DNA from: Allobosea lathyri
Lineage (GTDB): Bacteria > Pseudomonadota > Alphaproteobacteria > Rhizobiales > Beijerinckiaceae
Assembly (NCBI RefSeq): GCF_900108245.1
Contig: NZ_FNUY01000005.1
Span: forward strand, 1 to 64,000
Reading direction: 5' to 3'
Length of the DNA stretch: 64,000 nucleotides
Both the position numbers and the translations under genes were made by a program. Each line of letters begins with the position of its first letter. The stretch's first letter is position 1. Below the pieces are notes generated by a model, which worked only from the letters and a program-made list of their open reading frames with translations, searched no databases and was not told the origin of the DNA. Below are positions 26,487-34,432 of this stretch, in pieces.

Positions 26487-27362
26487 ATGACCAAGACAGC
26501 CATCGTCGCCGGCGCCATTCTCGGTGCCGCATTCGCACTGACACTCGGCAGCGCATCCGCGCAGGAATTCTACGGCGCGCTGAAGAAGATCAAGGACAGC
26601 GGCACGATCATCATCGGCCATAACGAGGATTCGCCGCCCTTCGCCTCCTTTGGCGCCGACGGCAAGCCGCTGGGTTACTCCATCGACATCTGCAACAAGA
26701 TCGCAGCGGCTGCGAAGGCCGAACTGAAGCTGGACAACCTCACGATCAAGTATCAGGCCGTCAACGGACAGACCCGCACGCCCCTGCTCGTCAACGGCAC
26801 GGTCGACCTGGTCTGCGCCACGACCACCAATACGTTCTCGCGGCAAAAGCAGGTCGATTTCCTCAATACGATGTTCGTCACCGGCAATCGGCTGCTGGTG
26901 AAGAAGAACAGCGGCATCAAGGAAATCGAGGACCTCAAGGGCAAGGTCGTCTCGGCCAATCAGGGCACGACCAACGAGAAGGTGCTGAACGAGCTCAACC
27001 AGAAGCTCAATCTCGGCATCAAGGTTCTATCGACCAAGGACCAGCCGCAGGGGTGGATCGCGCTCGAGACCGACCGCACCGATGCGCATATGACCGATGA
27101 GGTCGTCGAATACGGCCTGATCGCCAAGGCGAAAAACCCGGATCAATACGCCGTCGTCGGCCGGCTTTTGTCGTTCGATCCCTATGCAGTGGTGATCCGC
27201 CGCGATGATTCAGCCTTCCGATCGCTCGGCAATCGTGTCCTCGCCGATCTCTATCGCAGCGGCGAATGGGAGCAGATCTACACCAAGTGGATGTCGACGA
27301 TCGGCCAGCCGCTCAGCCCGGAGCTGAAGCTGCTGATGTCGATGCAGAACTATCCGGATTGA
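26487..27362 (+). CDS. glutamate/aspartate-type ABC transporter binding protein
   Basis: Periplasmic family-3 amino acid receptor, 291 aa. Residues 1-27 form a signal peptide ending SASAQE. The mature protein has TIIIGHNEDSPPFASFG and the TTTNTFSRQKQVDFLNTMFVTG segment, both characteristic of GltI/DEBP-like Glu/Asp receptors. AGGGGAGA precedes the start. It is followed by two stem-loops and then the permease genes. The ligand is probably an acidic amino acid, perhaps either enantiomer given the racemase upstream. Confidence 0.9.
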   Translation: MTKTAIVAGAILGAAFALTLGSASAQEFYGALKKIKDSGTIIIGHNEDSPPFASFGADGKPLGYSIDICNKIAAAAKAELKLDNLTIKYQAVNGQTRTPLLVNGTVDLVCATTTNTFSRQKQVDFLNTMFVTGNRLLVKKNSGIKEIEDLKGKVVSANQGTTNEKVLNELNQKLNLGIKVLSTKDQPQGWIALETDRTDAHMTDEVVEYGLIAKAKNPDQYAVVGRLLSFDPYAVVIRRDDSAFRSLGNRVLADLYRSGEWEQIYTKWMSTIGQPLSPELKLLMSMQNYPD

Positions 27363-27373
27363 TGCGGGACGGA

Positions 27374-27453
27374 GCGCTATCCGGCTTGATCCGGACAGCG
27401 CCCGCCAAACCTTACCCGAGGCCTTAGCTCCGCCATCGGGCAATTTCGCCCGA
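27374..27453 (+). terminator. two intercistronic stem-loops after the binding-protein gene
   Basis: GCGCTATCCGG (27374-27384) pairs with CCGGACAGCGC (27391-27401) with one mismatch and a 6-base loop. TCGGGC (27436-27441) pairs with GCCCGA (27448-27453) with a 6-base loop. Neither has a U-tract. Stem-loops at this position in ABC operons usually protect the binding-protein mRNA or attenuate readthrough so that receptor exceeds permease. Confidence 0.5.
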
Positions 27454-27481
27454 AGCTGCCAAACCACCCGAAACGACGCGC

Positions 27482-28204
27482 ATGCGCTACAACTGGAACT
27501 GGTCGGTGCTCTTTGCCGACCCCTATCTCGGCTGGCTCCTGTCCGGCCTCGGCTGGACCGTGCTCGTCTCGGCAGCGGCCTGGATCATCGGGCTCGCCCT
27601 GGGCTCGGTGATCGGCGTCATGCGCACATTGCCCTCGCCGATCGCGCGCGCGATCGGGGCGACCTATGTCGAAATCTTCCGCAACATCCCGCTGCTCGTG
27701 CAGATCTTCCTGTTCTACTTCGTGCTGCCGGAACTGTTGCCGCGAGAGATGGGGCGCTGGCTGAAGCGCGACCTGCCTCATCCCGAATTCACCATGGCCG
27801 TCATCAGCCTCGGCCTCTACACCGCCTGTCGCGTTGCCGAGCAGGTCCGTGCGGGTATCAATACTGCCGGGCGCGGCCAGGCCAGCGCCGGGCTCGCGAC
27901 CGGACTGACGCTGGCGCAGGTCTATCGTTTCATCCTGCTCCCGCTCGCCTACCGTCTGACGATCCCGGCGCTGACCAACGAGTTTCTCAACGTCTTCAAG
28001 AATTCGTCGTTGGCGCTGACCATCGGAGTCCTTGAGCTGACAGCGCGCGCCCGTGCGGTCGCGGACTATACCTACCAGTCGATCGAAGCCTTCGCGGCCG
28101 CGAGCCTGATCTATGCCTCGATCAGCTTTCTCATCGCCTTCCTGATGCGGCGGGTCGAACGACGTGCGCGTCTGGCGGGCACGCTGGCGGCCGGGACGCA
28201 CTGA
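27482..28204 (+). CDS. gltJ: amino acid ABC transporter permease (GltJ-like)
   Basis: Inner-membrane permease, 240 aa, of the polar amino acid (HisMQ) type. It has a GltJ-like N-terminus (RYNWNWSVLF), the EIFRNIPLLVQIFLFYFVLPEL segment and the conserved EAA-like loop GLATGLTLAQVYRFILLPLAYR. One base separates its stop from the next permease start. It forms a heterodimer with the product of 28206. Confidence 0.91.
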   Translation: MRYNWNWSVLFADPYLGWLLSGLGWTVLVSAAAWIIGLALGSVIGVMRTLPSPIARAIGATYVEIFRNIPLLVQIFLFYFVLPELLPREMGRWLKRDLPHPEFTMAVISLGLYTACRVAEQVRAGINTAGRGQASAGLATGLTLAQVYRFILLPLAYRLTIPALTNEFLNVFKNSSLALTIGVLELTARARAVADYTYQSIEAFAAASLIYASISFLIAFLMRRVERRARLAGTLAAGTH

Positions 28205-28205
28205 G

Positions 28206-28862
28206 ATGGGTGCCTTCGACTTCAACGTCATCGTCAAAGCCCTGCCGCTGCTCTGGGAGGGCATGCAGGTTACGCTGCTGCTGACGGCTCTCGGCATTCT
28301 CGGCGGCATTGCGCTCGGGATCGTGCTCGCGGTCATGCGGCTGTCGCGCTCGCGCCTGTTCCGGAACCTGGCAGGTGCCTATGTCGACCTGCTGCGCTCG
28401 CTGCCGCTCGTCCTGCTCATCTTCTGGTTCTATTTCCTGGTGCCGATAGCGGTCGGCCACCCGGTAGGCGGCTTCTATTCGGCAGTGATCGGCTTCATCC
28501 TGTTCGAGGCCGCGTATTTCTGCGAGATCATCCGTTCCGGCATCGAGGGCGTGCGCCGCGGCCAGGTCATGGCCGGGCTCGCGAGCGGCCTGACGCAGGC
28601 GCAGTGCATGCGTTTCATCATTCTGCCGCAGGCCTTCCGGGCCATGCTGCCGGTGCTGCTGATGCAGTCCATCAACGTCTTCAAGAGCACCTCGCTGGTC
28701 TATGTCATCGGCCTGCGCGACTTCCTCACCGCCGCCGATCTCATCGGCGGCCGCGATAACCGGCTGACGGAGATGTATCTCCTCGTCGCCGTCGTGTTTT
28801 TCGTCATCTGCTGGACTGCGTCCCAGGCTGTCGGCCTGCTGCAGCGAAGGATTGCCCCGTGA
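28206..28862 (+). CDS. gltK: amino acid ABC transporter permease (GltK-like)
   Basis: Second HisMQ-type permease, 218 aa from ATG 28206 (MGAFDFNVIVKALPLLWEGM). It shows LLRSLPLVLLIFWFYFLVP and the cytoplasmic loop GLASGLTQAQCMRFIILPQAFR for ATPase contact. An in-frame ATG at 28164 lies inside gltJ and was rejected. It overlaps the ATPase start by 4 bases (GTGA). Confidence 0.91.
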   Translation: MGAFDFNVIVKALPLLWEGMQVTLLLTALGILGGIALGIVLAVMRLSRSRLFRNLAGAYVDLLRSLPLVLLIFWFYFLVPIAVGHPVGGFYSAVIGFILFEAAYFCEIIRSGIEGVRRGQVMAGLASGLTQAQCMRFIILPQAFRAMLPVLLMQSINVFKSTSLVYVIGLRDFLTAADLIGGRDNRLTEMYLLVAVVFFVICWTASQAVGLLQRRIAP

Positions 28863-29587
28863 TCACCCTCGAGCATCTCAGCAAATGGTACGGGTCGACC
28901 CAGGTTCTCGATGATTGCTCGACCCAAATCGAGAAGGGCGAGGTCGTGGTGATCTGCGGGCCTTCAGGCTCCGGCAAGAGTACGCTGATCAAATGCGTCA
29001 ACGGACTCGAGCCGTTCCAGAAGGGTACGATCAGCGTCGACGGCATTTCCGTGGGCGATCCCGCGACCAACCTGCCGAAATTGCGCTCCCGCATTGGCAT
29101 GGTCTTCCAGTCCTTCGAGCTCTATCCGCATATGAGCGTGGTCGGAAACATCTGCCTGGCCCAGCTTCACGTGCTGAAGCGCAGCGAGGATGCAGCCAGG
29201 GCGCGCGCGCTCGAACTGCTCGATCGGGTCGGTCTGCGCTCCCATGCCGACCGCTTTCCCTCGACGCTCTCCGGCGGCCAGCAACAGCGCGTCGCGATCG
29301 CCCGCGCGCTCGCTCTCGATCCGATCGCCATGCTGTTCGACGAACCGACATCGGCTCTCGATCCCGAGATGATCAACGAGGTGCTCGATGTCATGACGGA
29401 ACTTGCCAAGGACGGCATGACCATGGTCGTCGTCACCCATGAAATGGGCTTCGCCCGGCGCGTCGCCGACCGGGTACTGTTCATGGACGCGGGAGCGATC
29501 GTCGAGGACGCCAAGACAGCCGCCTTCTTCGACAAACCCGTCAGCGAGCGGGCGGCGCGCTTTCTATCGAAGATCCTGCATCACTGA
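28859..29587 (+). CDS. gltL: amino acid ABC transporter ATPase (GltL-like)
   Basis: ATPase of the polar amino acid importer, 242 aa with a GTG start at 28859. Walker A GPSGSGKST is at residues 34-42, the signature LSGGQQQR at 137-144 and Walker B AMLFDEPTSALD from 157. Very close to GltL/GlnQ in length and motifs. It is the last gene of the operon; no clear terminator follows in the 170 bases before the globin gene. Confidence 0.93.
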   Translation: MITLEHLSKWYGSTQVLDDCSTQIEKGEVVVICGPSGSGKSTLIKCVNGLEPFQKGTISVDGISVGDPATNLPKLRSRIGMVFQSFELYPHMSVVGNICLAQLHVLKRSEDAARARALELLDRVGLRSHADRFPSTLSGGQQQRVAIARALALDPIAMLFDEPTSALDPEMINEVLDVMTELAKDGMTMVVVTHEMGFARRVADRVLFMDAGAIVEDAKTAAFFDKPVSERAARFLSKILHH

Positions 29588-29756
29588 GTGCTTGTAGGGG
29601 CAACCGCAAACGCGCTTCACGAAACAGCCGTGCTGGATGATTCCCAGGCTGCCTGTTGACGAAACGGTCATCGTTCGCTTGCATAATCATCAATCAGTAC
29701 GGCAGATTCTCGGCGTTCCAATCCATCTCCCGATGCTACCGTTGGAGAATGTGAAC

Positions 29757-30170
29757 GTGACCCCGCACCAAACCCAGCTGATCAGAGAGAGCTTTGCTCA
29801 TCTCCATCGACGGCAGGCCGAAAGTGCCGAGCTTTTTTACGGGCGGCTGTTCGAGATTGCCCCGGAGACGCGCGCGCTCTTCAAGACGGACATCCGCAGC
29901 CAAGGCGTCAAACTCATGGAGAGTCTTACGGTCGCCATCGCGTCGCTCAACGACCGCCCGGGTTTGACCGCCTTCCTGAAAAAACTTGGGCGCAACCACA
30001 GAAATTATGGCGTCGAAGCCAAGCATTACGCGAGTGTCGGCGAAGCGCTGATCTGGACCTTGCAAACGTCCATGGGCAAGGAATTCACTGACGAAACGCG
30101 CCTCGCCTGGGAGATTTTATATGGCGACATCTCAGGCGTGATGATCAAGGCGCAGGAAGCCGTTTCCTGA
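29757..30170 (+). CDS. single-domain haemoglobin (Vitreoscilla/flavohaemoglobin-type globin)
   Basis: Haem protein of 137 aa, the usual length of bacterial single-domain globins. The GTG at 29757 has GGAG 9 bases upstream and gives the normal N-terminus; a longer frame from ATG 29637 would add 40 residues with no globin likeness. Seen are Tyr28 (B10), Phe42 (CD1), Gln49 (E7) and proximal His90 (F8) in KHYASVGEALIWTL. The Tyr B10/Gln E7 pair is the arrangement of O2-binding, NO-dioxygenating globins. No reductase domain is attached. It appears monocistronic; regulation is not evident. Confidence 0.88.
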   Translation: MTPHQTQLIRESFAHLHRRQAESAELFYGRLFEIAPETRALFKTDIRSQGVKLMESLTVAIASLNDRPGLTAFLKKLGRNHRNYGVEAKHYASVGEALIWTLQTSMGKEFTDETRLAWEILYGDISGVMIKAQEAVS

Positions 30171-30255
30171 TGTGCTGCAAAAGGCCGCTCGACAGTCGCG
30201 TGGCGCCGAAACGCGAAACACGCAGCTGACGATGGACGGGGGCGCCCGAAGATGA

Positions 30256-30271
30256 CCCGCATCCTTGCGGG
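30256..30271 (+). terminator. short hairpin downstream of globin gene
   Basis: CCCGCA (30256-30261) pairs with TGCGGG (30266-30271) across a 4-base loop, 86 bases after the globin stop. There is no U-run. It is a possible weak transcript end in an otherwise featureless 254-base gap. Confidence 0.3.
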
Positions 30272-30424
30272 CCAAGCCGCGTCGGCGAAGTCGCAGGTCG
30301 CGTTCGCGGACTTCACCTTTGAGTAGCGGTTGCTAAGCTAGGAACGTTTCCCGGACGGTGACGTTCGACCAGCGCCATGTTGTAAATCGTGCCGATGGAT
30401 GTTTGTCTTCCAGACGAGGGTTGG

Positions 30425-30733
30425 ATGACTAGACGGAACAACCCGATGCTCAGCATCGCAGCAATTGCCGTTCTCGCGGGTGTGACGCTGCTTGGCTGGA
30501 TCTATATGGCGATGCCATCCCATGCTCAGGTCTATGCCCGATGCCCCGGCCTGCGGTCGCAGCCGGATGTGACCGAGCTCCCGATGGATGCCTATTGCCG
30601 GTGCTGGGCGGATGAGACCCATGGCTTCGGCAAATATCTGTACCGCCTCTTCCTTTCCACCGAAAGACAGGAAGACTGGGACGATGCCTACCGCATCACC
30701 TGCCAGACGAGAGCGTTCAAGGGCGCAGCCTGA
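30425..30733 (+). CDS. small membrane-anchored/exported protein, unknown
   Basis: Predicted 102-aa protein from ATG 30425, preceded by GAGGG. Residues 8-30 form one hydrophobic segment (AAIAVLAGVTLLGWIYMAM) that is either an uncleaved anchor or a signal peptide. The remainder is polar with four cysteines (ARCPG, YCRCW and ITCQT), which fits an oxidised periplasmic domain. I do not recognise the family. Coding potential is supported by the ribosome site, the N-terminal membrane segment and a normal composition. Confidence 0.55.
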   Translation: MTRRNNPMLSIAAIAVLAGVTLLGWIYMAMPSHAQVYARCPGLRSQPDVTELPMDAYCRCWADETHGFGKYLYRLFLSTERQEDWDDAYRITCQTRAFKGAA

Positions 30734-30801
30734 CAGGCTTCTGCGACGGGATGCGGTTAAGCTACCCGGCACGGCAAATGGCGAAGGGCTCGGCAGCTGA
30801 G

Positions 30802-31614
30802 ATGGCGACAAAAACGCTCGAGACCGCCTCGATCGGCCTGATCGGATATGGCGCGATAGCCCATGACCTACATCGCATGCTGTCGTCAGATGGCCGGACT
30901 GCACAGATCACGCTTCTTCTGCGGGCGGATTCGCCGTCGCGGAAAACCGTGCCGGCCGGGGTCGCAGTGGTTTCCACGATCGCGAGCCTCGTGGCAGTAC
31001 GGCCTGACATCGTCGTCGAGGCCGCCGGACAGCAGGCTGCCGCGGAATATCTTCCCGATGTGCTGGAAGCCGGCATCCCCGTCATCATGGCCTCGACGGG
31101 AGCCCTTGCCGATCCTGAGCTGTTCGCGCGTCTTGCAAACGCTGCGCAGAAGGGTGGCACGAGGCTGAGCCTGCCGGCCGGGGCTATCGGCGGCCTCGAT
31201 TACCTGCGGGCGGTCGCGGGCCATCCCTCGACGCGAGTCTGCTACACCTCACGCAAGCCGCCGGCCTCTTTTCGGGAAGAGCTCGCCGCGATCGGGCATG
31301 ATGCCGATGGGCTGCGCTCGGAGGTCCTGCTTTTCGAGGGCAGCGCCGCAGCAGCTGCGCAACGCTATCCGCGCAACCTCAACGTGGCCTTTTCGATCGC
31401 GCTTGCGGTCGGGTTGGACAAGGTAACGGTCAAGGTGATCGCGGACCCCCTGGTGGTCAGAAACACTCACGAACTCGACATTGACGGGGCGCTTGGCCAG
31501 GCCAGGATGAGCTTCGCCAATACACCGTCCCCGGACAACCCGAAGACGTCCATGCTGACCGCCTATAGCCTGTGGGCCGCGCTGGAACGTCAGTTTCAAC
31601 AGGTCGAGCTCTGA
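30802..31614 (+). CDS. aspartate dehydrogenase (NadX/DUF108 family)
   Basis: NAD(P)-dependent oxidative deamination of L-aspartate to iminoaspartate or oxaloacetate, or the reverse. The 270-aa form from ATG 30802 fits family length; an in-frame ATG at 30778 is possible. Seen are the Rossmann motif GYGAIA (15-20), SLPAGAIGGLD (123-133) and the conserved His223 in NTHELDIDG. In some bacteria the family feeds NAD synthesis (nadX), but no nadA or nadC is nearby. Proximity to the aspartate-racemase and Glu/Asp importer genes points to catabolism. Confidence 0.88.
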   Translation: MATKTLETASIGLIGYGAIAHDLHRMLSSDGRTAQITLLLRADSPSRKTVPAGVAVVSTIASLVAVRPDIVVEAAGQQAAAEYLPDVLEAGIPVIMASTGALADPELFARLANAAQKGGTRLSLPAGAIGGLDYLRAVAGHPSTRVCYTSRKPPASFREELAAIGHDADGLRSEVLLFEGSAAAAAQRYPRNLNVAFSIALAVGLDKVTVKVIADPLVVRNTHELDIDGALGQARMSFANTPSPDNPKTSMLTAYSLWAALERQFQQVEL

Positions 31615-31641
31615 AGGTTGCCGTTCCGGCGAACATCAGAG

Positions 31642-31681
31642 CGTCATTCCGGGTCTTCGCTGCGCTGCGCCCGGAATGACG
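31642..31681. repeat. palindromic element GTCATTCCGGG/CCCGGAATGAC
   Basis: CGTCATTCCGGG (31642-31653) and CCCGGAATGACG (31670-31681) are perfect 12-bp inverted arms with a 16-base loop, lying 27 bases after the aspartate dehydrogenase stop. The sequence is of the dispersed intergenic palindrome type also found at 59832-59921. It may act as a 3' mRNA stem-loop. Confidence 0.65.
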
Positions 31682-31741
31682 GCCTTCTCCGGGGATGAGT
31701 TGCAGAATCCAAACCATATGCCGCCTACAGGACCTCAGACC

Positions 31742-33172
31742 ATGACAATCCGCATCTCCCGCGCCGAAATCGTCATCGCCTATGACGCGGACGCCGACGA
31801 CCAGGTCTATCGCCGCGACGCCGACGTCGTCTTCGACGAGACCGGCATCCTGCATGTCGGCGAAGGCTGGAGCGGTCCTGTGACCCGCGAGATCGACGGG
31901 CGTGGCTTCATGGTGATGCCTGGCCTTGTCGACGTCCATTCGCACCCGTCGAGCGAGCCGGGCAACAAGGGCATGACCGACGAGGTCGGCACCCCGAAAC
32001 TCTACAACTCCTCGCTATACGAGTTCCTCTGGCTGTTTCGCGCCGATGCCGAGGGCATTCCGCATCTGAACCATGTCGCCTGGTCGGAGCTGCTGATGTC
32101 GGGCGTCACGACGCTGGTCGACCTGTCGTTCCCGAGCCCCGGTTGGCTCGACCGTGCGGCGGCGAGCGGGCTGCGCATGGTGATGGCGCCGATGTACCGC
32201 AACGGGCGCTGGTTCACGCGCAACGGCTACACGGTCGAATACGAGCTCGACGACGCTGCCGGCGCCAAGGCGATGGACGAGGCGCTGACGGTGATCGATG
32301 CGGCGCTCGCCCATGAATCAGGCAGGCTTTCGGGCATGGTCTGCCCGGCGCAGATCGACACCTGCACCGACGAGCTGCTGCGCGCCTCGATCCATGCCGC
32401 CCGCGAGCGCGGGATTCCGATCCAGACCCATGCCGGCCAGGCCATCGTCGAATTCCACGAAATGGTCCGGCGCACCGGCATGAGCGCCGTGCAATGGCTC
32501 GATTCCCTAGGATTCCTTGGGCCCAATGCCTCGATCGCACATGCGATCTTCCTCGATCATCATCCCTGGCTGCGCTGGCCGACACGCACCGATATCCAGA
32601 GGCTCGTCGAGACCGGCACCTCGGTCGCGCATTGCCCCACCGTGTTCGGGCGGCGCGGGGTGACGCTGCGCGATCTCGGCAGCTATCTCGCAGCCGGCGT
32701 CAATGTCGGCATCGGCACCGACACCTTCCCCCACAACATGCTGGAGGAATTGCGCCATGCCGGCATGTTCGCGCGCATCACGGCCGAGAGCCACGCGGCG
32801 GTGACGACGGGCCAGGTCTTCCGTGCGGCGACGCTGGGCGGGGCGAAACTGCTCGGGCGTAGCGATATCGGGCGCCTCGCAAAGGGCGCGCAGGCCGATC
32901 TCGTCATGGTCGACCTGACGCATCCGATGATGCGGCCGACGCGGGACCCGCTGAAGAGCCTGATCAATGCCGCGGCCGACCGAGCGGTCGCCCATGTCTT
33001 CGTCGCCGGCCGGCAGGTCGTTGCCGACGGCAAGGTCCTGACGATGGACTATCAGGCGGCATCGGCCGGGCTGGAGGAGGCGCAGCGGCGCGCCCTGGCC
33101 AAGGCTTCGTCACTGGACTGGGCGGGGCGCTCGGTCGACGAACTCGCGCCGCCGAGCCTGCGCTGGACCTGA
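31742..33172 (+). CDS. amidohydrolase (deaminase/chlorohydrolase superfamily)
   Basis: Metal-dependent hydrolase of 476 aa with a TIM barrel. Metal-ligand motifs are His66/His68 (DVHSHP), His230 (QTHAGQ), His267 (IAHAIF) and Asp327 (IGTDTFP), the mononuclear pattern of the cytosine/guanine/S-adenosylhomocysteine deaminase and triazine hydrolase group. I choose ATG 31742; the frame is open to 31676 but the extra residues overlap the repeat at 31642-31681. Substrate unknown: an amino- or amide-substituted heterocycle is likely. It shares pattern and probably pathway with the amidohydrolase at 36045. Confidence 0.86.
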   Translation: MTIRISRAEIVIAYDADADDQVYRRDADVVFDETGILHVGEGWSGPVTREIDGRGFMVMPGLVDVHSHPSSEPGNKGMTDEVGTPKLYNSSLYEFLWLFRADAEGIPHLNHVAWSELLMSGVTTLVDLSFPSPGWLDRAAASGLRMVMAPMYRNGRWFTRNGYTVEYELDDAAGAKAMDEALTVIDAALAHESGRLSGMVCPAQIDTCTDELLRASIHAARERGIPIQTHAGQAIVEFHEMVRRTGMSAVQWLDSLGFLGPNASIAHAIFLDHHPWLRWPTRTDIQRLVETGTSVAHCPTVFGRRGVTLRDLGSYLAAGVNVGIGTDTFPHNMLEELRHAGMFARITAESHAAVTTGQVFRAATLGGAKLLGRSDIGRLAKGAQADLVMVDLTHPMMRPTRDPLKSLINAAADRAVAHVFVAGRQVVADGKVLTMDYQAASAGLEEAQRRALAKASSLDWAGRSVDELAPPSLRWT

Positions 33173-33258
33173 ACGACACCAATTCCACCGGGCGCGCCAT
33201 GACAGCTCACTGGCTGCAGCGAACCCTTCGCCCGGGCTGGCATATGATTTGCTGCTGA

Positions 33259-33281
33259 AATAGAGTGCCCCCTGCTCTATT
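33259..33281. promoter_or_regulatory. inverted repeat upstream of LysR gene
   Basis: AATAGAG (33259-33265) and CTCTATT (33275-33281) form 7-bp inverted arms with a 9-base spacer, 12 bases upstream of the LysR start. Spacing and symmetry suit a LysR-type site and autoregulation. This is inference from position. Confidence 0.4.
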
Positions 33282-33293
33282 CAGAGTGAGAAT

Positions 33294-34193
33294 ATGAACC
33301 TGCGTCAGATCGAACTGCTGCGTGCCGTCGTCCGCTGCGAGACGACCGTCAGGGCTGCCCAGGAACTGGGCCTGTCGCAGCCGGCCGTGAGCAACGCGAT
33401 CAAGCATCTCGAAAGCCAGGTCGGCTTTCCGCTGTTCGAGCGCGTCAACAACCGCCTGTTCCCAACAGCCGAAGCGCGGGCGATTTACCAGGACTCCGAT
33501 CCGATCTTTCAGATGCATGCCGCGCTGGAGGCGAAGGTTCAGGATCTGAAGGAAAACCGGGCCGGACATGTCCGGCTGATCGCCACACCGCCGCTGGGTT
33601 ACAGCGTCATTCCCCGCGCGCTCGGCAGCTTCCTCGCCAAGCGGCCGAAGATGCGGGTGTTCTTCGACGTGCGCCGCTTCGAGCATGTCATCGACAGCGT
33701 CGAGAACGGCGTGGCCGAACTCGGCTTCGTGATGGGCCTGAACGAAAACCGCGCGCTCAATGCCGAGGTGTTCTTCTCCGAGCGCATGGTCTGCGTGATG
33801 CGGCCCGAACATCCCCTGGCGCAGAAGAACACGATTCACCCAAAGGATCTGGCCGGCGTGCCGTTCATCGCGCTGGAACGGGGCACAAAGATGGGCACAC
33901 TCGTGCGGCAGGCTTTCGTCGAAGCCGGAGAGCCATTCAGCTTCGCCGTCGAGGTGCGTTACTGCAATACCGCCTGCGTGCTCGCCGAAAGCGGCGTCGG
34001 CGTCGCCGTGGTCGATCCGCTCTCGCCGCTGTTCAGCGGCCACTACAATCTGGCGATCCGTGCTTTCGAACCCGCCGTCCAGGTCTCAGCCTCCGTCGTG
34101 AGTTCGCGCAAGCGGCCGCTCTCGCGCGCGGCGGAAGCCTTCCTGCGCGAGGTTCGCGTCGTGGTCGGCGAGGTCGCCGGAAAACTCGCCTAG
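33294..34193 (+). CDS. LysR family transcriptional regulator
   Basis: Regulator of 299 aa. The N-terminal HTH (residues 1-60: LRQIELLRAVVRCETTVRAAQELGLS, QPAVSNAIKHLE) is canonical, followed by a periplasmic-binding-like effector domain (about 90-290). The sequence SEMBL-like effector region contains PPLGYSVIPRALG. It lies between an amidohydrolase upstream and the ureide/hydantoin island downstream on the same strand, so it may control either or both. The effector is unknown. Confidence 0.93.
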   Translation: MNLRQIELLRAVVRCETTVRAAQELGLSQPAVSNAIKHLESQVGFPLFERVNNRLFPTAEARAIYQDSDPIFQMHAALEAKVQDLKENRAGHVRLIATPPLGYSVIPRALGSFLAKRPKMRVFFDVRRFEHVIDSVENGVAELGFVMGLNENRALNAEVFFSERMVCVMRPEHPLAQKNTIHPKDLAGVPFIALERGTKMGTLVRQAFVEAGEPFSFAVEVRYCNTACVLAESGVGVAVVDPLSPLFSGHYNLAIRAFEPAVQVSASVVSSRKRPLSRAAEAFLREVRVVVGEVAGKLA

Positions 34194-34432
34194 CAAACGA
34201 ACTGACCTGGCGGGCCGCAAGCTCGGCGGTATTCGTGGCGCAAATGGCTGGCCCGAATAAAGCATAGGCGCGGCCATTGCCCGGCCTTTCCATCTGTCTC
34301 ACTGTTGCGGCTGCGCAGCCTGCGGCAGCGCCGGATGTCCCGAGTTCCTTTCCCTATCGTCTTTGCGCCCCGCATCGTCGCGGTCGCCTTGTCGCGCCTG
34401 AAACCATGTCCGCTGCCCCCGAAAGGCCCATG

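Noticed and set aside
29679..29693. A possible FNR/NnrR-like box (TTG...CAA) upstream of the globin gene
   Set aside because: The arms TTG and CAA are 9 bases apart instead of 8 and the inner bases do not fit the FNR consensus TTGAT-N4-ATCAA.
29637..29756. Extension of the globin by 40 residues from ATG 29637
   Set aside because: The added residues show no globin likeness, and GTG 29757 has a good GGAG at 9 bases.
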